Source: Mycolicibacterium arenosum (GTDB lineage: Bacteria > Actinomycetota > Actinomycetes > Mycobacteriales > Mycobacteriaceae). Taken from it: DNA of 64,000 nucleotides. Positions 17,723 through 25,177 of this stretch are shown here, piece after piece. The stretch lies in contig NZ_JANDBD010000017.1 of NCBI RefSeq assembly GCF_024320865.1, forward strand, positions 62,001 to 126,000, in the 5' to 3' direction. Within the stretch, counting starts at the first letter, position 1; every line of letters starts with the position of its first letter. The position numbers and the translations under genes are program-made. The notes beneath the pieces are model-generated. The model did not search any database. It saw only the letters and a program-made list of their open reading frames with translations, and was not told the origin of the DNA.

Positions 17723-18105
17723 TTCCGACTCGACTTTCGGGCGAGGCGTCGAAGCGCGGCGCGCAGGTCCGCGGATTCCTCTGCATCGATCTGCGCGACG
17801 AAATGACTGAGCACCGCCTCTGAGCGGCCGCCACCGCTCAGAGCCTCGAGCATCAGTCGGGCGCTGTGTTCCTCCCGAGTCAGGGTTGGTCGATAGCGGT
17901 AGGCCTTGCCGTCACGTTCCCGTGACAGCCAACCCTTGCCATACAGGTTGTCCATCGTCGACATCACCGTGGTGTAGGCGATGTGCCGTTCGGCGCTCAG
18001 CTCGTCGAAGATCTCCCTGACCGTGGTCTCTGTGTCAGGATCGCGATTCCACAGGCGATCCATGATCGCCGCCTCCAGCTCTCCGAAGCCACGCACCCGA
18101 GCCAT
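17719..18105 (-). CDS. blaI: BlaI/MecI-family winged-helix repressor
   Basis: From the ATG at 18105, preceded by GGAGGA, the product is 128 residues, normal for BlaI. The winged-helix domain covers residues 1-80: GFGELEAAIMDRLW, TVREIFDEL, the recognition helix IAYTTVMSTMDNLYGKGWL, and the wing RERDGKAYRYRPT. A helical dimerisation region follows (about 82-128). Family members bind dyads of TAC(T/A)A half-sites as dimers and repress beta-lactamase and related genes. The box at 18121-18144 overlaps its own promoter, so autorepression is likely. The element repeats in about seventeen other promoters nearby, making this the best candidate controller; that link is inference. Confidence 0.93.
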   Translation of the reverse strand: MARVRGFGELEAAIMDRLWNRDPDTETTVREIFDELSAERHIAYTTVMSTMDNLYGKGWLSRERDGKAYRYRPTLTREEHSARLMLEALSGGGRSEAVLSHFVAQIDAEESADLRAALRRLARKSSRK

Positions 18106-18118
18106 GATCGATCCTCCT

Positions 18119-18144
18119 GAGATAGTCCGTACGTAGCTTACGGT
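18119..18144. promoter_or_regulatory. BlaI-type box in the blaI promoter
   Basis: The core is GTCCGTACGTAGCTTACGG. On the minus strand the order is box, GGACTATC (a -10-like hexamer), then CTCAGGAGG, so the site must overlap promoter and transcript start. This supports autoregulation of blaI-blaR. Confidence 0.75.
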
Positions 18145-18205
18145 GTCGAGCGCAATAAGGAAGGCGGAGGCGCTTGGCATGAAGCATGCGCCACGTCTTG
18201 GGGTT

Positions 18206-18238
18206 ATCTACTGATCAAGTACGTACGTTGTCTGATAG
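18206..18238. promoter_or_regulatory. BlaI-type box upstream of candidate sRNA B
   Basis: ATCTACTGATC is followed by AAGTACGTACGTTG and a -10-like TGATAGTCT. It lies 65 bases from the blaI box and points rightward to a short gene-free stretch ending in a hairpin. The oxidoreductase start is about 270 bases further on. Confidence 0.65.
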
Positions 18239-18247
18239 TCTGTGGCT

Positions 18248-18322
18248 GCCGACTGGTATTCGCGATATCCCTCGGCGTTGGAGGCCGGGCATCACATCCC
18301 CCCGTGATTGCCCGGCCTCTCC
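18248..18322 (+). ncRNA. Candidate small RNA B ending in a GC-rich hairpin
   Basis: About 40 bases after the box at 18206-18238 lies a 15-bp stem: gaggccgggcatcac at 18281-18295 and its complement at 18304-18319, with a single bulged T and a loop of about eight bases. No protein frame with a start lies between box and hairpin. The predicted RNA would be about 75 bases; the 5' end is an estimate from the -10-like hexamer. It could instead be a leader attenuator for the oxidoreductase gene downstream. Confidence 0.35.
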
Positions 18323-18395
18323 ACCGCGCAACGCGTTGCATCACCGCGAGTGGCCTTCGGTTATCCGAAATGCAACAGCGACAACGACTTCTAAC

Positions 18396-18409
18396 TGATC
18401 GCGCGATCA
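18396..18409. promoter_or_regulatory. Perfect 14-base palindrome upstream of the oxidoreductase gene
   Basis: TGATCGCGCGATCA is a perfect palindrome about 96 bases before the GTG at 18505. It is unrelated to the TACGTA boxes and could be the operator of another regulator. Confidence 0.4.
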
Positions 18410-18504
18410 ACGACTCTGCTGCTGAATGCCCACTCTCGCTTGAGATTCGAATCCGGTGAATCTCGGGGACACCCGTCCGAAGAACACGTGGCTACGAATA
18501 AACA

Positions 18505-20100
18505 GTGGTCACCGTCGACGAGGTGACATTCGCAGCAGGGAGCCAGGATGTGACCGGTGTCGAACACAGTGATCGAAGGCGGTGGAGTCTCGCTCGGGCA
18601 GCGTCAGGACTGCTTGCCGCTGGAGTGACCTTAGGGGTCGGTGTTCTCGTCGCGGCCGTGGTGGCGTCAGCGGCGTCGCCCTGGATGGCGGTCGGCGGCG
18701 CGGTCGTCGACCACTCGCCGTTCGCCGTGCGTGAGTGGGCCATCGACACCTTCGGGACCAACGACAAACTAGCGCTGTTCGTCGGGATGGGACTCATCAT
18801 CGCCCTGCTGGCGGCCGTCGCGGGCTTGACCGAGACACGACGGCGACCATATGGGTCGATGCTGTTCGCCGGCTTCGGGGTGGTCGGTGCTATCGCCGCG
18901 TTGACACGGCCCACCGCGACGGTGTGGTCTGCCGTTCCAACTGTTTTGGGAGTCGCCGCTGGCATCCTGACGTTGCGGCTGCTCACTTCGCGGGCCAGCC
19001 CAACCGCGGAGGACCACGGCACTGGCGTGATCCAGTCGCGACGCGCGTTCGTCCGTATGGCGGGTGTCGCCGGGGTAATCGCGGTAGCGGGAGTGGCAAC
19101 CGGGCGCTATCTCGGTGACCGGTTGCGCAGTCTCACCGGCGACATGGCCAACTTCTTGGTCCCCACCGTCGAGACCCCCGCTCCACCGGTCACGGCGGCC
19201 TACGAGGTGGGCGTGCCCGACATGACGAGTTTCATCACCCCCAATGACGCGTTCTACCGCATCGACACAGTCCTACAGATCCCCGCTGTGACAACAGATC
19301 AATGGCGGTTGCGCATCCACGGCATGGTGGACCGCGAGATCTCACTGACTTTCGACGACCTGTACCGCAGGTCGGCAGTCGACCGGGTCATCACGCTGAC
19401 CTGCGTATCCAATCAGGTGGGCGGCAACCTCGTCGGCAACGCGCGGTGGACCGGCTACCTACTGACCGATCTGCTCGCAGAAGCCGGCCTCGAACCCGGC
19501 GCCGACATGCTGCTATCCCGAAGCGTCGACGGGTTCACCGCGAGCACCCCACTCGCCGCGATACTCGACGGCCGCGACGCCCTGCTGGCGGTGGCGATGA
19601 ACGGCCAACCCCTACCGCTGGAACACGGCTATCCCGCTCGGCTCGTCGTACCCGGCCTTTACGGGTACGTCTCCGCCACCAAGTGGGTGAGCGAGCTGGA
19701 GATCACCCGCTTCGATAAGGCGTCGGCCTACTGGACCGAGCGCGGCTGGGCCGCCGTAGCGCCGATCAAGATCTCGTCCAGCATCGAGGTGCCGGCCGGA
19801 TTCGCTCGGTTGAAGGCCGGAAGCGTTGTCGTCGCCGGTGTGGCCTGGGCGCAGCAACGCGGCATCGGATCGGTGGAAGTTAGCGTCGACGACGGGCCGT
19901 GGCAATTCGCGACACTCGCTGCCGAGTACTCGATCGACACCTGGCGGCAGTGGTATTGGGAGTGGGACAGCACCCCGGGCACCCACACGCTCGCCGTGCG
20001 CTGCACGGATCGGTTAGGGCAACGGCAAATCGTCGAACAACGGCCTACAGTCCCGGACGGTTCCACTGGTCTGGAACGCCGCGTGGTCTTCGTCGAGTAG
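18505..20100 (+). CDS. Membrane-anchored molybdopterin-dependent oxidoreductase (sulfite-oxidase fold)
   Basis: The 531-residue product has four or five TM helices to about residue 200 and then a catalytic domain of the sulfite oxidase/YedY superfamily (about 220-400). The probable molybdenum-ligating Cys is in VITLTCVSNQVGGNLVGNARW, cut here as RVITLTCVSN. A C-terminal Mo-co dimerisation domain (about 425-515) follows. Such actinobacterial proteins are thought to act outside the membrane; YedY/MsrP relatives repair oxidised methionines. The substrate here is unknown. The start is a GTG with several in-frame alternatives. It converges on the M23 gene. Confidence 0.88.
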   Translation: MVTVDEVTFAAGSQDVTGVEHSDRRRWSLARAASGLLAAGVTLGVGVLVAAVVASAASPWMAVGGAVVDHSPFAVREWAIDTFGTNDKLALFVGMGLIIALLAAVAGLTETRRRPYGSMLFAGFGVVGAIAALTRPTATVWSAVPTVLGVAAGILTLRLLTSRASPTAEDHGTGVIQSRRAFVRMAGVAGVIAVAGVATGRYLGDRLRSLTGDMANFLVPTVETPAPPVTAAYEVGVPDMTSFITPNDAFYRIDTVLQIPAVTTDQWRLRIHGMVDREISLTFDDLYRRSAVDRVITLTCVSNQVGGNLVGNARWTGYLLTDLLAEAGLEPGADMLLSRSVDGFTASTPLAAILDGRDALLAVAMNGQPLPLEHGYPARLVVPGLYGYVSATKWVSELEITRFDKASAYWTERGWAAVAPIKISSSIEVPAGFARLKAGSVVVAGVAWAQQRGIGSVEVSVDDGPWQFATLAAEYSIDTWRQWYWEWDSTPGTHTLAVRCTDRLGQRQIVEQRPTVPDGSTGLERRVVFVE

Positions 20101-20122
20101 CGGCACTCAGGAGTGACCTCGG

Positions 20123-21142
20123 CTAGCCATCGGACACTCCGCGTTCCCGCAACCAGGCCATCGGATCGGTCTTGTCCGATCCGTTGAGGTGTACCTCGAA
20201 GTGCAGGTGCGGCCCGGTCGAGTTGCCTCGATTACCCACGGTGGCGATTTGATCGCCGGCGAGCACGCGATCACCAGTCTGCACGGTGGCCGTGTCGATG
20301 TGCCCGTAGAGGGTGACCGTCCCATCCGCTGCCCTGATCTTTACCCACATGCCGTATCCAGGGGTCGGTCCGGACGCGATCACCTCGCCGTCTGATGCGG
20401 CGTGGATCGGAGTGCCGATGGAGTTGGCGATGTCGAGTCCGCCGTGCAGGGTGCCCCACCGCATCCCGAATCCTGACGTCAGGATCCCGCGCGCGGGAAA
20501 AACGAACTGTGGGCGCCGAAGTCGCGCCTCCCGTTGAGCACGCTCCTGGGCGAACGCCGCGCCGTTGGCGAGCTCCTGTGAATGAATTGCGGAATCGAAA
20601 CCGTTGGCAACGGAGATGATCTGCATGCCCGATGTGTTGGGGAGGCTACCGGGGGACGGTACCGAATCGGTGACCAGTACCGGGTCGGCTCGCGAGTCCG
20701 TGGCGTCGGCCGCAGCGTTCGCTCCGGCCGCGACCGCACCGGCGGCGATCGCCGCGATGACCACCCTGCTGTGCACGGCGCCGGTGGCGCCGGAGGTTCG
20801 GCGATGTGCTCTTGGTGCTGCGCGGTGGGAAGGAATCGACCGGTCAGAACGCTGTGGTCGTTCGTATGAACGAGCGCTGCTGTCCGGAGCGGGTACGGGC
20901 AACCCCTCGGTCTCGGACCGTGCCTTCGGCGCGAGCAGCTGCCAGGGCGACTCATCCGCCAAGTCGTTGAGGTCGTCGAGTTCGGGCGCGGCCAACACCT
21001 CGAAGTCGAGGGCGAAGAGATCCCCGTGATCGGGCGGATCGACCAACGCTGCGAATTCGCGCCACGGAATGATCTCGGTGACGTCGGTGTCATGCGAGAA
21101 CGCGGCCGGTGCTTCTGATCGCGAGATCCGATGATGCACCAC
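20123..21142 (-). CDS. M23-family peptidoglycan endopeptidase, membrane-anchored
   Basis: The 339-residue product has an acidic cytoplasmic N-terminus, a TM segment near residues 125-145 (VVIAAIAAGAVAAGANAAA), and a C-terminal M23 domain (about 215-330). Zinc ligands are visible: LHGGLDIAN (His and Asp), and HLHFEVH near the end. M23 enzymes cut peptide crossbridges; mycobacterial members often help control wall growth. The start is uncertain: the GTG at 21142 gives the longest form. A box lies about 190 bases upstream. The gene adds to the set of wall enzymes in this region. Confidence 0.88.
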   Translation of the reverse strand: MVHHRISRSEAPAAFSHDTDVTEIIPWREFAALVDPPDHGDLFALDFEVLAAPELDDLNDLADESPWQLLAPKARSETEGLPVPAPDSSARSYERPQRSDRSIPSHRAAPRAHRRTSGATGAVHSRVVIAAIAAGAVAAGANAAADATDSRADPVLVTDSVPSPGSLPNTSGMQIISVANGFDSAIHSQELANGAAFAQERAQREARLRRPQFVFPARGILTSGFGMRWGTLHGGLDIANSIGTPIHAASDGEVIASGPTPGYGMWVKIRAADGTVTLYGHIDTATVQTGDRVLAGDQIATVGNRGNSTGPHLHFEVHLNGSDKTDPMAWLRERGVSDG

Positions 21143-21330
21143 TGTTCGAGACGATCCTTGCCGTTACCGGTTCGTTATCTGGTTGGCGAGACGCTAACCG
21201 AACGTGCATGAATGAGCAAGCTGTCGATCATCCGGAAGAGCTGTTTTCCAAACGGTCGCTTCAGCAGAGACCGGGCCAGAAGACGCCCTCAGCAGTGCAT
21301 TCTCTGAAAACCGTAGGCGAAAATCTTCTC

Positions 21331-21356
21331 TGTACATACGTAGTAGACCACTACTC
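21331..21356. promoter_or_regulatory. BlaI-type box upstream of candidate sRNA C
   Basis: ACATACGTAGTAGACCACTA holds two half-sites (TACGTAGTAG and CTACTC further right). It lies between the leftward M23 gene and the rightward ctaD. The nearest downstream element on the plus strand is the hairpin at 21428. Confidence 0.65.
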
Positions 21357-21364
21357 GGCTACGA

Positions 21365-21465
21365 ATGTCGCGCGAAGGAAGGCCTACTTCCGCATCCTGG
21401 GTTGCGAACGCAGAGTCCCGGCCGGAGCCGGGGCGGGTGCGGATACTCGGCACCCGCCCCGGCGG
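21365..21465 (+). ncRNA. Candidate small RNA C ending in a GC-rich hairpin
   Basis: Downstream of the box at 21331 there is a -10-like TACGAAT and then no gene. A 13-bp stem follows (ccggggcgggtgc at 21428-21440, complement at 21450-21462) with a 9-base loop. A terminator in the middle of a region between two divergent genes implies a short independent transcript, about 95 bases here. Ends are estimates. Confidence 0.35.
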
Positions 21466-21524
21466 GAAACCCGTTACCGGGTGATGTGACTCGAAGGTTT
21501 CCGACACGTCCGACTGCGAGGGTA

Positions 21525-21569
21525 AGTACTAAGTTACTACGTAGGATAATCTACGTATCTAGTGAGTAG
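21525..21569. promoter_or_regulatory. Double BlaI-type box upstream of ctaD
   Basis: This is the densest copy: AGTACTAAGTTACTACGTAG, then ATAATCTACGTATCTAG, then GAGTAG. At least four half-sites fall within 45 bases, 45-90 bases upstream of the ctaD ATG. Tight control of oxidase subunit I is implied. Confidence 0.75.
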
Positions 21570-21611
21570 ATCCCGCACTGCGTGGTCCGAGCCCGAGAAT
21601 GAGAGGTTTCC

Positions 21612-23354
21612 ATGGTCGCCGAAGCGCCACCGGTCGGGGAACTCGAAGCACGCCGCCCTTTCCCTGCGCGCATGGGCCCTAAAGGCAACCTGATCTACAA
21701 GCTGGTCACCACGACCGATCACAAGTTGATCGGCTTGATGTACGTCGTCACCTGCTTCTTCTTCTTCTTCGCCGGCGGTCTGATGGCGTTGTTCATCAGA
21801 ACCGAGCTGGCGATGCCGGGGCTGCAGTTCCTGAGCAACGAGCAGTACAACCAGCTGTTCACCATGCACGGCACGGTGATGCTGCTGTTCTACGCCACGC
21901 CCATCGTGTTCGGCTTCGCCAACCTGGTGCTTCCGCTGCAGATCGGCGCGCCCGATGTGGCGTTCCCGCGGCTGAACGCGTTCTCCTTCTGGCTCTTCCT
22001 CTTCGGCGCGCTCATCGCCATGGCCGGCTTCATCACCCCCGGCGGTGCCGCCGACTTCGGCTGGACCGCCTACACGCCGCTGTCGAACGCCATTCACACG
22101 CCGGGAGCGGGAGCTGACCTCTGGATTCTCGGGCTCATCGTCGGTGGTCTGGGAACGATTCTCGGCGCGGTCAACATGGTCACCACGGTCGTGTGCATGC
22201 GCGCCCCCGGCATGACCATGTTCCGGATGCCGATCTTCACCTGGAACATTCTGGTGACGTCGATCCTGGTGCTGCTGGCGTTCCCGCTGCTGACCGCGGC
22301 GCTCTTCGGCCTCGCGGTGGACCGCCATCTCGGCGGGCACATCTACGACCCGGCCAACGGTGGTGTGCTTCTGTGGCAGCACCTGTTCTGGTTCTTCGGG
22401 CATCCCGAGGTGTACATCATCGCGCTGCCGTTTTTCGGGATAGTCAGTGAGATCTTCCCGGTGTTCAGCCGAAAGCCGATCTTCGGGTACACCACGCTGA
22501 TCTACGCGACGCTGGCGATCGCGGCGTTGTCGGTGGCGGTGTGGGCGCACCACATGTACGCGACGGGTGCGGTGCTTCTGCCGTTCTTCTCCTTCATGAC
22601 GTTCCTCATCGCCGTACCGACGGGCATCAAGTTCTTCAACTGGATCGGCACGATGTGGAAGGGCCAGTTGACGTTCGAGACTCCGATGCTGTTCTCGGTC
22701 GGCTTCCTGGTCACGTTCCTGCTCGGTGGCCTGTCGGGCGTGCTGCTGGCCAGCCCGCCATTGGACTTCCAGGTCACCGACTCGTACTTCGTGGTCGCGC
22801 ACTTCCACTACGTACTGTTCGGCACCATCGTGTTCGCCACGTATGCGGGCATCTACTTCTGGTTCCCGAAGATGACCGGACGCCTGCTCGACGAGCGGTT
22901 GGGCAAGCTGCACTTCTGGTTGACGTTCATCGGCTTCCACACGACGTTCCTGGTGCAGCACTGGCTGGGTGACGAGGGCATGCCGCGTCGGTACGCGGAC
23001 TACCTGCCGTCGGACGGCTTCACCACGCTGAACATCATCTCAACCGTCGGTGCGTTCATCCTCGGCGTCTCGACGCTGCCGTTCGTGTGGAACGTGTTCA
23101 AGAGCTGGCGGTACGGCGAACCCGTCACGGTCGACGATCCGTGGGGTTACGGCAACTCGCTGGAGTGGGCCACCTCCTGCCCGCCGCCGCGGCACAACTT
23201 CACCGAGCTGCCCCGGATCCGTTCGGAGCGACCGGCATTCGAGCTGCACTACCCGCACATGGTGGAACGGATGCGCGCCGAAGCACACATCGGGGGCGGC
23301 CCGCACCCGTCGGGTGGTGACGTCACCGAGGCCGACGTCAACGTTCGTACCTGA
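21612..23354 (+). CDS. ctaD: Cytochrome c oxidase subunit I (aa3 type)
   Basis: The 580-residue product has twelve TM helices and all metal ligands. These are the low-spin haem His in FTMHGTVMLLFYATP (about residue 90), the CuB His and cross-linked Tyr in WFFGHPEVYI (about 265), the CuB His pair in VWAHHMYATG (about 315), and the haem ligand pair in VVAHFHYVLFG (about 400). Length is normal for mycobacterial CtaD. It reduces oxygen to water and pumps protons. It stands alone, without subunit II, so it may be a second copy that shares other subunits. It is unusual that it has the strongest regulatory box of the region. Confidence 0.97.
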   Translation: MVAEAPPVGELEARRPFPARMGPKGNLIYKLVTTTDHKLIGLMYVVTCFFFFFAGGLMALFIRTELAMPGLQFLSNEQYNQLFTMHGTVMLLFYATPIVFGFANLVLPLQIGAPDVAFPRLNAFSFWLFLFGALIAMAGFITPGGAADFGWTAYTPLSNAIHTPGAGADLWILGLIVGGLGTILGAVNMVTTVVCMRAPGMTMFRMPIFTWNILVTSILVLLAFPLLTAALFGLAVDRHLGGHIYDPANGGVLLWQHLFWFFGHPEVYIIALPFFGIVSEIFPVFSRKPIFGYTTLIYATLAIAALSVAVWAHHMYATGAVLLPFFSFMTFLIAVPTGIKFFNWIGTMWKGQLTFETPMLFSVGFLVTFLLGGLSGVLLASPPLDFQVTDSYFVVAHFHYVLFGTIVFATYAGIYFWFPKMTGRLLDERLGKLHFWLTFIGFHTTFLVQHWLGDEGMPRRYADYLPSDGFTTLNIISTVGAFILGVSTLPFVWNVFKSWRYGEPVTVDDPWGYGNSLEWATSCPPPRHNFTELPRIRSERPAFELHYPHMVERMRAEAHIGGGPHPSGGDVTEADVNVRT

Positions 23355-23363
23355 GTCGGCACA

Positions 23364-23930
23364 GTGCACATGAATGAGCGGCGCCCCGGTGAACAGACGA
23401 GTTCACACCGCATAGGTGGTGACTTCGAACTCGCCGAAGTGATGTGGGAGGCTGCGGAGCCGTGCATGTCCGACGCGCAGCGACACGCGGCGCTCACGGC
23501 TCTGCACGTTGGCGAACCCTACCTGGCGATACTCGTTCTCGTTACGGCCCTGTCGCAGAGCGGGTATCCGCTCCCATCCGACTTGTACGACGAGTTCTCC
23601 GAATGGCTGCGTGTTCTTCCCGAAGAGGACTCGTATAATGCCTGGAGCCCAGGACAACTCGAACTCCGCGTCATGGCGGCGGACTTACATGTGAGTAACG
23701 CGGTGCCAGCCATCACGGGTGGTTATGGCGATGCCACCCTGTGCTACTTCGTGTTTGACGACGCTGATGTCGTGAATGCCTCCCGTGAACGCCAAGCGGA
23801 CGCGCTGAGGAGGTGGCTGCAGGTGAACCGACCGAGCCCTGCACTGAGAACCGATATGCGAATCAACGGATTCGGAGATCTCCTTGACCACCCGGATCCT
23901 CCTCCAGGCGATGAGGTGGGCGCAGAGTGA
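23364..23930 (+). CDS. Hypothetical soluble protein
   Basis: The 188-residue acidic product begins at GTG 23364 or ATG 23370, ten bases after ctaD. It has no signal peptide or TM helix. Features include a helical start (AEVMWEAAEPCMSDAQRHAAL), a central region (YLAILVLVTALSQSGYPLPS) and a C-terminal stretch with DATLCYFVFDDADVV. I do not recognise the family. Close spacing suggests cotranscription with ctaD. Confidence 0.6.
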   Translation: MHMNERRPGEQTSSHRIGGDFELAEVMWEAAEPCMSDAQRHAALTALHVGEPYLAILVLVTALSQSGYPLPSDLYDEFSEWLRVLPEEDSYNAWSPGQLELRVMAADLHVSNAVPAITGGYGDATLCYFVFDDADVVNASRERQADALRRWLQVNRPSPALRTDMRINGFGDLLDHPDPPPGDEVGAE

Positions 23931-24093
23931 CGGTCTGGGGATCGCGGCAGCCGACGGCATGCCGGATCGAATGGCCCGGACCGGGACTGCGCAGGCCGGC
24001 AGATTCCCGGAGCGGTGCGAGACGCGGAGGCCGGCTCGGGCGGCCGTGGTCTGACTGTGTTGAGCCACCAGTGTTCGACCGAGGAGCTTCGGC

Positions 24094-25074
24094 GTGAACG
24101 CAATTGGAACACAGGTAGGCCTGGCTACCTATTCGGACTTGGCGTACTCATCAGCTGTATTCGCGTTGAGTCTCGCGCTGTTGTTGCTTGCGGCGACTTT
24201 CGCGATCGGTCGGAGTCGGACACTCGCGCGTTCCACAGCGTCTGTAGGTGTTACACCTGGTAGCCCCAGGCCCGGGATCGTCGCTGAAGTTCCACGGCGA
24301 TCGCTTGCAGAACGCGTCGAGCGTGCTGGAATCGCCGTCGTCTTCGTCGGCGCCTTCTTGCTACTCGTGTGCATTGTGCTACGCGGCCTGGCCACCTCTC
24401 GTGCGCCGTGGGGCAACATGTACGAGTTCATCAATCTGACCTGCTTCTGCGGGCTTGTTGCCGCAGGAGTCGTTCTCCGCCGCCAGCAGTTCCGCGCTTT
24501 GTGGGTGTTCGTCCTCATACCAGTGCTCATACTGCTCGCGGTGTCGGGCAAATGGCTCTATACCGAAGCCGCGCCCGTGATGCCTGCGCTGCAGTCGTAC
24601 TGGTTGCCCATACACGTGTCGGTGGTAAGCCTCAGCTCCGGCGTGTTCCTGGTGGCGGGAGTGGCGAGCATTCTGTTCCTACTGAAATCGTCAACGTTGG
24701 GCGACACTCGGACCGAGGTTGAGAACCGGTACTTAGCAGGAATCGTCTCCAGGTTGCCCGACGCCCAAAGCCTTGACCGGGTCGCCTACCGCGCCACGAT
24801 CTTCGCGTTTCCAGTCTTCGGGTTCGGCGTCATCTTCGGTGCGATCTGGGCCGAGGAGGCGTGGGGACGCTTCTGGGGTTGGGATCCAAAGGAAACGATC
24901 TCGTTCATCGCCTGGGTTGCCTACGCCGCCTACTTGCACGCCAGGTCCACGGCCGGCTGGCGTGACAGGAAGGCTGCGTGGATCAACGTCGTCGGGTTCG
25001 TGACGATGGTCTTCAACCTGTTCTTCATCAATCTGGTGATTGCCGGTTTGCACTCCTATGCCGGGGTGGGCTGA
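24094..25074 (+). CDS. ccsA: Cytochrome c biogenesis protein CcsA/ResC (system II)
   Basis: The GTG at 24094 has GAGGAG upstream (24081-24086). The 326-residue product has about eight TM helices and the haem-handling WWD signature (WGRFWGWDPKETISFIAWV, near residues 257-275). CcsA works with CcsB/ResB to carry haem and attach it to apocytochrome c outside the membrane. No resB gene is in the window, although CcdA and TlpA/DsbA-like partners are, at 12.97, 32.49 and 35.9 kb. The partner may be elsewhere in the genome. The interval 23931-24093 has no gene. Confidence 0.92.
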   Translation: MNAIGTQVGLATYSDLAYSSAVFALSLALLLLAATFAIGRSRTLARSTASVGVTPGSPRPGIVAEVPRRSLAERVERAGIAVVFVGAFLLLVCIVLRGLATSRAPWGNMYEFINLTCFCGLVAAGVVLRRQQFRALWVFVLIPVLILLAVSGKWLYTEAAPVMPALQSYWLPIHVSVVSLSSGVFLVAGVASILFLLKSSTLGDTRTEVENRYLAGIVSRLPDAQSLDRVAYRATIFAFPVFGFGVIFGAIWAEEAWGRFWGWDPKETISFIAWVAYAAYLHARSTAGWRDRKAAWINVVGFVTMVFNLFFINLVIAGLHSYAGVG

Positions 25075-25177
25075 CGACGAGCCAGGGCGTATGCAAGCAC
25101 CCGACACAGCGAGTTCGTTTCGCCGACGTCACGACTGCGGCTGAACTCGAAAGTCCGACGGTGTCATCTCGACGACC

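Noticed and set aside
21537..22961. A 474-codon minus-strand frame opposite ctaD
   Set aside because: Glu/Arg/His-rich shadow of a well-conserved oxidase gene, with no domain.
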